From an uncultured Succinivibrionaceae bacterium (GTDB taxonomy: Bacteria > Pseudomonadota > Gammaproteobacteria > Enterobacterales > Succinivibrionaceae), in assembly GCA_944389865.1 (NCBI GenBank), contig CALXNX010000016.1, positions 1 through 41,287 of the forward strand: DNA of 41,287 nucleotides, written 5' to 3'. The notes under the pieces are model-generated. The model worked only from the letters and a program-made list of their open reading frames with translations. It had not been told where the DNA came from and ran no database searches. Of this stretch, positions 31,779 to 40,525 are shown piece by piece; the stretch's first letter is position 1, and each line of letters opens with the position of its first letter. The position numbers and the translations under genes are program-made.

Positions 31779-34700
31779 TTATGAGATCTCAGCGCGATGG
31801 GCCGCAAAGGCGCTCAGGAGCTGGCGCATCAGCTGCAGGCGGCTGTGCTGCTCGCTCTCGGGCAGCCTGTAGCGCAGCGTGCTCGGGCCTGCCATGGTGT
31901 ACTCCTGCTGCCGGCAGCGCTGCACCAGAGAGATAAGATAGGCCGGATTGACCTTATGCTCGGGCTTGAACTCAATAATGCCGCCCTGGCCGTCGCCGGC
32001 GATGCGCTTAATGCCCAGCTCGCCGGCCAAATGCTTGAGCTTGGTGAGCTCAAAGAGATTTTCGCTCTGCGCCGGCAGCTGCCCGAAGCGATCGATCAGC
32101 TCAATTTTAAGATCTTCAAACTGCTCGGGCGTGCTGCAGGAGCTCAGGCGCTTGTACAGCGATAAACGGGTATTGATATCGCCGATATAATCCTCCGGGA
32201 ACAGCGCCGGGAGGTGCAGATCAATTTCGCACTCCTGCGCCGTGAGATCGGCAAGCGACGGCTCGCGGCCTTCTTTTAAGGCTTTGACCGCCTGCTCCAG
32301 CATTTCCATGTACAAAGAGAAGCCCACCTGCTCCATCTGACCGGACTGCTCTTCGCCCAGGATCTCGCCGGCCCCGCGGATCTCCAGATCATGGGTGGCA
32401 AGGACAAAGCCGGCTCCGAGCTCATCGAGGGAGGCCAGCGCCTCCAGGCGGCGCTGCGCATCGCGGGTGAGCAGGTTTTTAGGCGGGGTGAAGAGATAGG
32501 CGTAGGCCTGATGATGCGAGCGGCCGACGCGCCCGCGCAGCTGATGGAGCTGAGCCAGCCCCAGCTTATCGGCCCGGTCGATAATAATGGTATTGGCGCT
32601 GGGGATGTCGAGGCCGTTTTCAATAATGGTGGAGCACAGGAGCAGATTGAAGCGCTGACGGTAGAAATCGCGCATCACGCGCTGCAGCTCCTGCTCGGAC
32701 ATCTGGCCGTGTCCGATATCAATTTTGGCCTCGGGGACTAATTTGCGCAGCTGCTCGGCGCGCTGTTCGATGGTAGCCACGTCATTGTGCAGATAATAGA
32801 TCTGCCCGCCGCGGCGCAGCTCGCGCATGATGGCCTCGCGCACCATTTCATCGGAGTTTTCATGAATAAAGGTCTTGACTGCCAGCCGATGCTCCGGCGC
32901 GGTAGCGATGATGGAAAGTTCGCGCATGCCCTCCATGGCAAGATTTAAGGTGCGCGGAATCGGCGTGGCGGTGAGGGTCAGGAGATCGACTTGGGCGCGC
33001 AGCTCCTTGAGGCGCTCCTTTTGGCGCACGCCGAAGCGGTGCTCCTCATCGATGATCACGAGGCCCAGGTTCTTAAACTTAATGCTTTTAGATAAGAGCT
33101 TATGCGTGCCGATGACGATGTCCACGGTGCCGCGCTCAATTTCCTTGATGACGGCGTTCTGTTCTTTGGCGGTCTTAAAGCGGCTGAGCATTTCCACCGT
33201 GACGGCAGTGCCGGCAAAGCGCTCTTTAAAGCTGTCAAAATGCTGCTGCGCCAGAATAGTGGTCGGCACCAGGACGGCAGTCTGCACCCCGTTGTCAGCG
33301 GCCACAAAGGCCGCGCGCAGAGCCACTTCAGTCTTGCCGAAGCCCACGTCGCCGCACACCAGGCGATCCATCGGCCGGCCCTGCTGCATGTCGTTTAAGG
33401 TAGCGGCGATGGCGGCTGCCTGATCGGGAGTTTCCTCATACCCAAAGCCTGCAGCAAAGGCATCGAGGGCCTGCTCATTGACCGCAAACTTCGTGCCCTG
33501 ACGGCTTTCGCGGCGGGCGTAGAGATCTAAAAGCTCCGCGGCGGCGTCGTAAATTTTTTGGGCGGCTTTCTGCTTCTTTCTGCCCCAGGCGTCGCTGCCT
33601 AATTTGGAAAGCGGCGGATTTTCCGCCCCCGAGTAGCGCGCCACCTTATTTAAGGCGGTGATGGGAATATTGAGCATATCCCCGTCCTGGTACTCGATGG
33701 TGAGATATTCGCCGGTCACTCCGCCGATAGTCATTACCTTAAGTCCGCGGTAGCGGCCGATGCCGTGATCGATATGCACCACCACCTGACCTTCGGTCAG
33801 CTGAGCTAAATTTTTAATTAAGGCATCCTGCGACAGCTGCTGCCGGCGGCTGCGCTGGCGCTGTTTCATCACCTGAAAGCCGAAGATCTCAGTTTCGGTT
33901 AAAAAGGCCAGCTTAGGCTGGTCCAAGATCACGCCGCTGTCCATCGGACTTACGGTGAGCATCAAGGGGGCGTCGGACTGCAGGAAATCGTCGATGGATG
34001 AGGCCGCTTTAAGGCCTAAGGCCGAGGTGAGCGCCTGCGGCAGCACTTCACGCAGCGACTGGCGGCGGCCTTCAGAGACGGCGCTCATTAAGATGCGTCC
34101 GCCTGCCTGCGCAAAATCCGTGCAGAAGGCGATGAATTTTTCGGCGCTGTCCTTGGCGCGGTGATTGAAGGCAATCTCCGGCACGGCGCGGCAGGGATAA
34201 TTGGAAAGTCCGCGTTTTTCACACTCTGCGGCGCTGAATGGCTCCTCGCGCAGGCTGATGCCGGGCAGCGCCTTGACCTGTTTTGCAAATTCCTCCGGGC
34301 TTTGATACAGGACCGAGCAGGGCAGAGCCGGGTGATCGGAGCTGCCGGTTAAAGACAGGGCGCGCCGGTGCACTTCCTTGTCGAGGGCCTCAGCCGCCTC
34401 CTGCCATTTGCCGCATAAAATCAGCTGGCTGTTTGGCGGCAGATAGTCAAAAATCACCGAGCTTTTGCCAAAGAACAGCGGCAGATAATATTCAATGCCC
34501 GCCGGCACTGCGCCCTTGGATACGGCCTGATAAATGGGGTGCTGCGTTAAATTGGCGTGCGGGAAGGCATCGCGGTAATTGCTGCGAAAGGCGGCAATGC
34601 CGTTTTTATCGAGCGGAAACTCATGGGCCGGGAGCAGGCGGATGGCGTCGATTTTTTTAACTGAGCGCTGAGTCTCCAAATTAATCTCGCTGATAGAGTC

Positions 34701-35273
34701 CACTTCATCGTCAAAAAAGTCGATGCGGTAGGGGACGCTGCTGCCCATGGGGAAGAGATCCAGAATGGATCCGCGCACTGCAAACTCGCCGTGCTCCAGA
34801 ACCTGATCGACCTGCAGATAGCCCTGTGCGGTTAAGGCAGCGCGCAGCGCCGGGAGGTCGCGCCGATCTCCGCACTTTAAGATAAAGGCCTGCGCCTGAA
34901 TATAATCCGTGGGGCATAAGCGGCCCAGCAGGGCGGTGACTGAGCTGATGATAATGCCCTGCTCTAAATAGGGCAGCTGGGCTAACAGCTCCAGGCGCGC
35001 GGAGATGATATCCTGATGGGGCGAGAGCTGATCGTAGGGCAGGGTCTCATAATCCGGGAAGTTTTTTACTAAAGCTCCGGGCAGCAGGGCAGCAAGCTGC
35101 GCAGCAAGGCTCTGCGCCTGCCCGCTGTCGGCCGCTATCACCAGGGTCACGCCCTTATGCTCGGCGCATACATGGGCCGCAGCCGCGGCTAAAGCCGGAC
35201 CTAATAATCCGCCTGCAGTTTTGGCCGGGGCGCTCTTTACCGCCCGCAGCTCGATTAAATTTTCTGATTTCAC
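31779..35273 (-). CDS. mfd: Transcription-repair coupling factor
   Basis: A 1164-residue SF2 translocase that removes stalled RNA polymerase at DNA lesions and recruits UvrA. The N-terminal UvrB-like region includes FPDYETLPYDQLSPHQDIISARLE (about 72-95). The RNA-polymerase-interacting domain has VVHIDHGIGRYRGL. The motor has Walker A GDVGFGKTEVALRAAF (about 647-662), DEEHRFGVRQKERLK, LTLTATPIPRTLNLAM and QLRGRVGRSHHQAYAYL. The C-terminal regulatory domain completes normal length. The start is GTG with a weak ribosome site. It is transcribed away from the DUF6056-like gene. Confidence 0.96.
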   Translation of the reverse strand: MKSENLIELRAVKSAPAKTAGGLLGPALAAAAAHVCAEHKGVTLVIAADSGQAQSLAAQLAALLPGALVKNFPDYETLPYDQLSPHQDIISARLELLAQLPYLEQGIIISSVTALLGRLCPTDYIQAQAFILKCGDRRDLPALRAALTAQGYLQVDQVLEHGEFAVRGSILDLFPMGSSVPYRIDFFDDEVDSISEINLETQRSVKKIDAIRLLPAHEFPLDKNGIAAFRSNYRDAFPHANLTQHPIYQAVSKGAVPAGIEYYLPLFFGKSSVIFDYLPPNSQLILCGKWQEAAEALDKEVHRRALSLTGSSDHPALPCSVLYQSPEEFAKQVKALPGISLREEPFSAAECEKRGLSNYPCRAVPEIAFNHRAKDSAEKFIAFCTDFAQAGGRILMSAVSEGRRQSLREVLPQALTSALGLKAASSIDDFLQSDAPLMLTVSPMDSGVILDQPKLAFLTETEIFGFQVMKQRQRSRRQQLSQDALIKNLAQLTEGQVVVHIDHGIGRYRGLKVMTIGGVTGEYLTIEYQDGDMLNIPITALNKVARYSGAENPPLSKLGSDAWGRKKQKAAQKIYDAAAELLDLYARRESRQGTKFAVNEQALDAFAAGFGYEETPDQAAAIAATLNDMQQGRPMDRLVCGDVGFGKTEVALRAAFVAADNGVQTAVLVPTTILAQQHFDSFKERFAGTAVTVEMLSRFKTAKEQNAVIKEIERGTVDIVIGTHKLLSKSIKFKNLGLVIIDEEHRFGVRQKERLKELRAQVDLLTLTATPIPRTLNLAMEGMRELSIIATAPEHRLAVKTFIHENSDEMVREAIMRELRRGGQIYYLHNDVATIEQRAEQLRKLVPEAKIDIGHGQMSEQELQRVMRDFYRQRFNLLLCSTIIENGLDIPSANTIIIDRADKLGLAQLHQLRGRVGRSHHQAYAYLFTPPKNLLTRDAQRRLEALASLDELGAGFVLATHDLEIRGAGEILGEEQSGQMEQVGFSLYMEMLEQAVKALKEGREPSLADLTAQECEIDLHLPALFPEDYIGDINTRLSLYKRLSSCSTPEQFEDLKIELIDRFGQLPAQSENLFELTKLKHLAGELGIKRIAGDGQGGIIEFKPEHKVNPAYLISLVQRCRQQEYTMAGPSTLRYRLPESEQHSRLQLMRQLLSAFAAHRAEIS

Positions 35274-35318
35274 AAACAGATGACCCCTATGATCCGCCGC
35301 GCTCTCCGGCCGGCGCTT

Positions 35319-35327
35319 TGCTATAAT
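35319..35327 (+). promoter_or_regulatory. Extended -10 promoter (TGCTATAAT)
   Basis: CTTTGCTATAATCAG carries a perfect -10 (35322-35327) with the TGn extension, about 70 bases before the membrane protein gene. It is divergent from mfd. Confidence 0.6.
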
Positions 35328-35396
35328 CAGCGGCGCTGTATTTTATGCTTTTTTATGATCGGCAAGTGCCACATTATAAACAAAACAGGTTTTTAT

Positions 35397-36812
35397 ATGT
35401 CAGCGGCTAAAGCTTTAATCTACCTTGCCCTGTGGGCGGCCTTAATTGCGCTGTGCTCCTATCTTGCCCCGTACTGCGGCAATGATCTGCGCTATATGCT
35501 CATTGAGGGCACTGATGATCTGGTAAATTCGGTCGGCGACGTCTTCATCTCGCAGTACCGCCATTACTTTGACTGGGGCGGGCGCACGGTCAACCATGTG
35601 ATAGCCCAGCTCCTGCTGTACCTCGATAAGCCGGGTCAGAGCATTATACAGGGCCTGACCTTTGCGCTCTTAGTCTGGGCCATCGCGGCAGCCGGGGCCG
35701 GGCGCTGGCGCGTGAGGCAGCCGCTCTATCCTTTAATCTTCATCACCCTGATGCTGTGGCTGTGCCTGCGCAATTTCGGCGAGGTGGTGATCAATATGGT
35801 CTCAAGCGCCAACTACCTCTACTCTACCTTACTGGTGCTGATCTTTTTGATCCCCTTCAGGCAGTCGCTGCGCTGCGCGCAGGACAAGCGCTCCTGGGCC
35901 ATTGCGCTCCTGATGTTTCCTTTGGGCATTATTGCCGGCTGGACTAATGAAAATACCGGCTTTGCCGCGGTCTGCGCGGTCGGCCTCTATAACCTCAAGC
36001 TCCTTTACGAAAAGCGTCTGACCGCCTGGCAGTTTACCGGCGGCATAGGTCTGCTTATCGGCTATGTGCTGCTGATGGCGGCGCCCGGCAATGAAGCGCG
36101 CATGGAGTTTATGGAGGATAAGGGCTTTAATTTCTGGGATCACTTTATTCATAACAGCCTTGAGATTGTAGGCTTTTCTTTGGTCACGCAGCATCTGCTC
36201 CTGATATCCGCGGCCTGGCTCCTTTATCTGTTAAAGCGCTATGAACTGCTGCGCCGCCCCTCCCCTGAGGTCAAGGGCGGGTATTTTCTGTGCGCGGTCG
36301 GCTTTTTATCGCTGCTTATCATGCTGGCCTCGCCGACCATTCCGGCGCGCTCGGCGGCCCCCTTTACCATCTTTGTGACCGCCGGCGTGCTGTGCTTCTA
36401 TCAGGAGCTGCATGATAGAGGGATCGCAGTGCTGCCGCGTCCGGCTGCAGTCTTCCTCTGCTTTGCAGGTTTAGTTTTCACCGTCCTGACGGCGCAGAAC
36501 GCGGTAAGAGGGTATGCGCAGGCGCGTCTTGATAATCAGGTCCGCGGTATGGAGATCGTCACGCAGCTGCGCGCAGGTCAAAAGGATCTGGTGCTCTCGC
36601 CTTTTAACGTACAGCGCTCGCGCTATATTTATCTGGCTGAACTGCGCACTGATAAGACCCACTGGGCCAACGCCATTGCCGCCAGATTCTACCGGGTCAA
36701 TACGGTGGTAAGCCGCTGTGATCCGCCTGCGCAGACGCGGCCTAATGACTTTGTCTATTTTGCCCCCATTGGACACCCGGCCTGCTCGGTAAAAAGTGAG
36801 GCTCAGCCCTGA
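35397..36812 (+). CDS. Polytopic membrane protein, DUF6056-like
   Basis: A 471-residue inner-membrane protein with about 9-11 hydrophobic helices. An early periplasmic-type loop carries APYCGNDLRYMLIEGTDDL and YRHYFDWGGRTVNHVIAQLLL, typical of DUF6056 proteins, which resemble GT-C-type glycosyltransferases with a short acidic motif after helix 1. NTENTGF-like TNENTGFAAVCAVG and APGNEAR also fit that family. The C-terminal 90 residues are soluble. ATG 35397 is chosen because the hydrophobic N-terminus begins there and it lies after the promoter; the upstream in-frame codons include that promoter. A cell-surface glycan function is possible but not shown. Confidence 0.75.
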   Translation: MSAAKALIYLALWAALIALCSYLAPYCGNDLRYMLIEGTDDLVNSVGDVFISQYRHYFDWGGRTVNHVIAQLLLYLDKPGQSIIQGLTFALLVWAIAAAGAGRWRVRQPLYPLIFITLMLWLCLRNFGEVVINMVSSANYLYSTLLVLIFLIPFRQSLRCAQDKRSWAIALLMFPLGIIAGWTNENTGFAAVCAVGLYNLKLLYEKRLTAWQFTGGIGLLIGYVLLMAAPGNEARMEFMEDKGFNFWDHFIHNSLEIVGFSLVTQHLLLISAAWLLYLLKRYELLRRPSPEVKGGYFLCAVGFLSLLIMLASPTIPARSAAPFTIFVTAGVLCFYQELHDRGIAVLPRPAAVFLCFAGLVFTVLTAQNAVRGYAQARLDNQVRGMEIVTQLRAGQKDLVLSPFNVQRSRYIYLAELRTDKTHWANAIAARFYRVNTVVSRCDPPAQTRPNDFVYFAPIGHPACSVKSEAQP

Positions 36813-36980
36813 TTTTAAGTTAAAATAGCACTGCACTCCGTGAAGCGGCGCCGGTGCTGCCCGGAGGGATGGAAAACGCGGTCAAGCAGCATGGATGAGT
36901 ACTGGATTTCAGGCCTTTTTGCTTGAGATCTGAGTGCGGGCAGCCTGCGGTCCTGTGCCGCCCTGCCTTGAGGGGGCGTT

Positions 36981-37265
36981 ATGGAACAGCTGTACCAGGA
37001 TCTAAAAGAGCTCATTGTAGATGCGCTCATGCTGACAGATCTGAACTCCTCTGATATAGCCACAGAGGATCCGCTTTTTGCCGGCGGTCTGGGCCTCGAT
37101 TCCATCGATGCCATGGAGCTGGGACTGGCGGTCAAGCACAAATACGGCGTGCGCCTGTCCAGTGACTGCGACGTCATGCGGCATGCCTTCTACTCAGTAA
37201 AAAACTTAGGCGATTTTATTGCCGCCCAGCGTCCGTCCCCTGCAGCGGTACCGGAACAGCAGTAA
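36981..37265 (+). CDS. Acyl carrier protein of the aryl-polyene type
   Basis: A 94-residue acyl carrier protein. The phosphopantetheine site is Ser41 in GLGLDSIDAMELGLAVKHKYGV, and the tail MRHAFYSVKNLGDFI matches the ACPs found in aryl-polyene clusters rather than fatty-acid AcpP. GAGGGGG lies just before the ATG. It is first in a four-gene rightward cluster with an acyl-ligase, a thioesterase and an ADH-fold protein. It would carry the growing or priming acyl chain as a thioester. It needs a 4'-phosphopantetheinyl transferase, which is not in the window. Confidence 0.85.
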   Translation: MEQLYQDLKELIVDALMLTDLNSSDIATEDPLFAGGLGLDSIDAMELGLAVKHKYGVRLSSDCDVMRHAFYSVKNLGDFIAAQRPSPAAVPEQQ

Positions 37266-37331
37266 AGATCAAAACTGTCGATAAAATAAGAATATGCGGT
37301 TAAAACAGGCTTTTGGCATCAGGGAGCATTA

Positions 37332-38723
37332 GTGAGCGCGCTTGAATTTATTCCGGTCAGACAATGGCTGGCTGAAAATAGAGCAGATAAGATTGTTTTC
37401 TGCGGTCACCCGCAGGATCTTACGGCAGGAGAGCTGCGCCGCGCCGCAGCCCTGCTGTGTGCGCAGTTAAAGAAGCAGCCGGGGCAGCGCATGGCGCTTA
37501 TCTGTGAAGACGGCGCGCGCTTTGTCTTAGGACTTCTTGCCGCTGCTATGGCCGGCAAAACCGTGATTTTACTGCCCGAGGGGGCCGAGGATTTTTTAGC
37601 CGAGCATCATGAGTATTTTGATGCAGTGTTAAGCGATCGGGACTACAACGCGCTGCCCTGCCCGTGTACGGAGCTGACCTTCAATAACTCCTTGGACACG
37701 GCGGATGCAGAGGCGGCCGCGCTGGCGGATTTTTGCCCTGAAGAGCTCGATCTTAATACCCCGATCGTGCTCTTTACCTCAGGCTCTACCGGGGCGCCGA
37801 AGCTGATTGAGAAGACTTTTGAGCTGATGGAGCGCGAAAGCCGGCTGATTTATGAGACTATCGGCGAGCGCCTGAGCGATACCGTGCTGATGTCTTCAAT
37901 CTATCCGCAGCATCTGTACGGCTTGACCTTCCGCACCTTTGTGCCTTTGTGCTGCGGCATTCCGGTGCTGCGTCAGCAGATGCACTATACCGAGGAGATC
38001 TGTGCGCTGCCCCCGCGCCGCTATACTTTTTTATCCAGCCCCAGCTTTCTGCGCCATTTAGACTTTGAGCTGCCCGCTCCTGATATTGCGCTGACCATTT
38101 CGTCTGCCGGGCTCCTGCCTTACGATACGGCCTTTAAGGTGCAGAAGTGGACGCGCGCTGAGCTGTGTGAAATTTACGGCAGCACCGAGTGCGGCGTGAT
38201 GGGCTGGCGTATTCGCGATAATCCCAAGACTTACTTCACCGCCTTTGCGGGGGTGTCCTTTACCATGGGGCAGCAGTCCTATCTGCTGCACTCGCCGATT
38301 ACGGCGCAGGAAGAGACTATTCTGCATGACATTTTAGAGTTCAATCCCGACGGCACCTTTAAGCCCTCCGGGCGCTTTGACAGCATTATCAAAATTGATG
38401 AAAAACGCATCAGTCTGCAGGCGGTGAAGGCCGCACTCCTGGAGTGCCGCGAGGTTGAGGATGCTGAGGCGGTGACCTATCAGTGCGGCGATCGCCTCTT
38501 CATCGGCGCAGTAGTGGTGCTGCGCCGCGCCTATCGCCATCCCGATGAGGCTGACGGCATCACGAAGATGCAGCAGCGCTTCAGGGCGCATATTGCAGCT
38601 AAGCTCGGGTATAAGGCCCAGCCGCGGCGCTTTGTCTTTATCGATCAGATCCCTGAAAACAGTTTAGGCAAGCGGGTACTGGCTAAACTGCAGCAATACT
38701 TCTCAGTCAAGGCCGCCTGCTGA
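37332..38723 (+). CDS. AMP-dependent acyl/aryl ligase of the ANL superfamily
   Basis: A 463-residue ligase (shorter than the 500-550 of typical acyl-CoA synthetases) resembling ApeH-like ligases of aryl-polyene clusters. The AMP-binding loop is LFTSGSTGAPKLIEK (about 146-160). The A5-type motif is EIYGSTECGVMGWR (about 280). The hinge is GRFDSIIKIDEKRI (about 347-360), and the catalytic lysine is in NSLGKRVLAKL near the C-terminus. The start is GTG with AGGGAG five bases upstream. It would activate a carboxylic acid as an adenylate and load it on the adjacent ACP or CoA. Its TGA overlaps the next ATG by one base, so translation is coupled. Confidence 0.88.
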   Translation: MSALEFIPVRQWLAENRADKIVFCGHPQDLTAGELRRAAALLCAQLKKQPGQRMALICEDGARFVLGLLAAAMAGKTVILLPEGAEDFLAEHHEYFDAVLSDRDYNALPCPCTELTFNNSLDTADAEAAALADFCPEELDLNTPIVLFTSGSTGAPKLIEKTFELMERESRLIYETIGERLSDTVLMSSIYPQHLYGLTFRTFVPLCCGIPVLRQQMHYTEEICALPPRRYTFLSSPSFLRHLDFELPAPDIALTISSAGLLPYDTAFKVQKWTRAELCEIYGSTECGVMGWRIRDNPKTYFTAFAGVSFTMGQQSYLLHSPITAQEETILHDILEFNPDGTFKPSGRFDSIIKIDEKRISLQAVKAALLECREVEDAEAVTYQCGDRLFIGAVVVLRRAYRHPDEADGITKMQQRFRAHIAAKLGYKAQPRRFVFIDQIPENSLGKRVLAKLQQYFSVKAAC

Positions 38724-39148
38724 TGTTCAAAAGAATGCACGCCTTGGCAGAGTGCAGCATTACGCTGTCCGTGCCCTTTTACGATGTGGACGGCCTGGGG
38801 ATCGTGTGGCACGGCAATTATCTTAAGTACTGCGAAAATGCCAGAGACGCTCTGTACGACAAGTGCGGCTGCACCAGTCAGGTGATGGCGGCTACCGGCT
38901 GCATCTTTCCTATTGTGGATCTGCGTTTGTCTTACTATAAATCCCTGCGCTATGAAGATAAAGCTGAAATTAAAGCCGGGCTGATTGACTGTGAGACGCG
39001 GCTGAAAGTGGCCTATGAGATCTCGCTGCACGGGGATCTGTGCTGCAGCGGCTATACCGTGCAGGCAGCAGTGGACCGTTTGACCGGCAGACTGCAGCTT
39101 GAGGTGCCGGAGGTCATGCAGCAGCTCTTTGCCCCAGCTCAGCAGTAG
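38723..39148 (+). CDS. Thioesterase of the 4HBT/hot-dog family
   Basis: A 141-residue single hot-dog thioesterase. The active-site segment is SVPFYDVDGLGIVWHGNYLKYCENARDAL (residues 14-42), with the acidic residue before GLGIVWHGNY expected to be catalytic. This form is the one found in aryl-polyene loci (ApeK-like) and in YbgC-type enzymes. It starts on the stop codon of the ligase. Within the cluster it could release or proofread acyl chains on the ACP. A general acyl-CoA thioesterase role is the alternative. Confidence 0.87.
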   Translation: MFKRMHALAECSITLSVPFYDVDGLGIVWHGNYLKYCENARDALYDKCGCTSQVMAATGCIFPIVDLRLSYYKSLRYEDKAEIKAGLIDCETRLKVAYEISLHGDLCCSGYTVQAAVDRLTGRLQLEVPEVMQQLFAPAQQ

Positions 39149-39184
39149 GGTAATACCATATAAAAAATCCTGCAGAACATAGTT

Positions 39185-40450
39185 ATGGAAAACTTCATCT
39201 TTCAAAGTCCGACCCAGATTTATGCCGGCAGCGGTCTGATGATCTATGTCGGCAAATATGTGCGCCGCTCAGGCGGCAGCCGCGTGCTCCTGCTTACGCC
39301 TGCAGAGCAGAGCGCGGCGCAGCCGCCGGAGCTTATCGATTTAACCGCGCTGCTGCCGCTGCCCGCAGATCCGGCCGCCCAGGCGGAACAGGCCTTTGAT
39401 GATTTAGGCCTGTACTATGTGCGCCGGCCCGTCAGCCCCCATCCGCAGGCCGATGAGGTGCGGGATCTGGCCCATCTTATCGCGGTGCAGCATTTAGATT
39501 TTATTCTGGCCATAGGCGGGGGCAGCGAGATCAGCTGCGCTAAGGCCGCGGCTCTTGCCTCTGAGTGTGACGGCGATTTTTTCCGCCGGTTTTTTGTGCA
39601 GCGTTTAGAGCCGACGGCGGCGCTGCCTGTCGGCGCGGTGGTGACGGTGCCGGGCTCAGGGTGCGGAGTATCGCCGTGGTGCTTTATTACCGGTCCGGAT
39701 GCGGAGGGGAAGGAGCGGCGCATCGGGCTTGAAAGCGAGCTCATTTATCCGCGCTTTACCATCCTAAGCCCGGAGCTGACTTTAAATTTAAGTCAGCGGC
39801 AGCTCTCCTGCGCCTGTGCTGAGATCGCCGCCGCGCTGTGCGCGGCCTACTGCGCGCCCTGCGATCTGCCCTTAGTGTCTGACCGGTTGTGCGAGGGCGC
39901 GCTGCAGGCGGTTTTGGAGCTGGGGCGGCGGCTGCATCAGGATCCGCGCAGCTATGATCTGCGCTTTAATCTCCTGTGGGCGGCGGTGCAGGCGCACAAT
40001 GGCCAGTTTACAGTCGGGAGGCCGCTTGATCTTTCGCTGCTGCGCCTTATTGACGCGGCGGCTGCGGTGCATGACTGCCCGCGCGGAGAGCTGGCCGCAG
40101 TCCTGCTGCCGGCCTGGCTTGAAGAGCTGCAGAGTCGGCATAAAGAGCGCTTTTCGCAGCTGGGAGCGCGCGTGTGCGGCATTTCATACGATTTTGCCGA
40201 TCCGGGCCGTACTGCCCGCTTAGGCATTGCCGCCATGCGCGCCTTTTTCCATGAGCTGGGACTGCCGCTGTCCTTAAGTGCGCTGGGCTTTACACCTGAT
40301 GAACTGATGCATCTGCTGGCGCGCGCACCTGATCTCATCACCTTTGCCGGGCGCACCATTCCCTTAACGCAGCTGGAAATTGAAAATATCTTCAGAAGAG
40401 CATCTGAGTTTAAGGCAATTACGCTCGGGGACAAGCAGCAGGAAAAATAG
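39185..40450 (+). CDS. Iron-alcohol-dehydrogenase-fold protein with metal ligands replaced
   Basis: A 421-residue protein with the group III alcohol dehydrogenase fold. NFIFQSPTQIYAGSG starts as YqhD/BdhA do, followed by FILAIGGGSEISCAKAAALA (nucleotide loop, 106-125), VVTVPGSGCG, YPRFTILSPELT (188-199) and AVLLPAWLEEL. By hand alignment with YqhD, ligands Asp194, His198, His267 and His281 correspond to Glu213, Ala217, Leu286 and Arg300, and the GGGSxxD aspartate is Ser117. It is probably unable to hold a catalytic metal. It ends the ACP-ligase-thioesterase cluster, 36 bp after the thioesterase, with a weak ribosome site. A scaffold or binding role, or decay, is possible. Confidence 0.8.
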   Translation: MENFIFQSPTQIYAGSGLMIYVGKYVRRSGGSRVLLLTPAEQSAAQPPELIDLTALLPLPADPAAQAEQAFDDLGLYYVRRPVSPHPQADEVRDLAHLIAVQHLDFILAIGGGSEISCAKAAALASECDGDFFRRFFVQRLEPTAALPVGAVVTVPGSGCGVSPWCFITGPDAEGKERRIGLESELIYPRFTILSPELTLNLSQRQLSCACAEIAAALCAAYCAPCDLPLVSDRLCEGALQAVLELGRRLHQDPRSYDLRFNLLWAAVQAHNGQFTVGRPLDLSLLRLIDAAAAVHDCPRGELAAVLLPAWLEELQSRHKERFSQLGARVCGISYDFADPGRTARLGIAAMRAFFHELGLPLSLSALGFTPDELMHLLARAPDLITFAGRTIPLTQLEIENIFRRASEFKAITLGDKQQEK

Positions 40451-40490
40451 GAAAATATCCGGCATTGAGCAGCAAAAATTTAGAATATTT

Positions 40491-40524
40491 CACTGCCCCC
40501 TGAAGGCAGACGTTTGAAAACGTC
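40491..40524 (-). mobile_element. Right-end hairpins of the TnpB element
   Basis: On the minus strand, just past the tnpB stop, a perfect palindrome GACGTTT/AAACGTC (40509-40524) is followed by CTGCC/GGCAG (40493-40509) and then tgaaat. This position and shape match an IS200/IS605-type right end and the 3' part of an omega RNA. The element would end near 40490, and the cluster DNA to its left would be the guide region. Confidence 0.5.
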
Positions 40525-40525
40525 G

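Noticed and set aside
38645-39205. 186-codon minus-strand frame over the thioesterase gene
   Set aside because: It is antisense to the 4HBT gene, and its sequence resembles no family.
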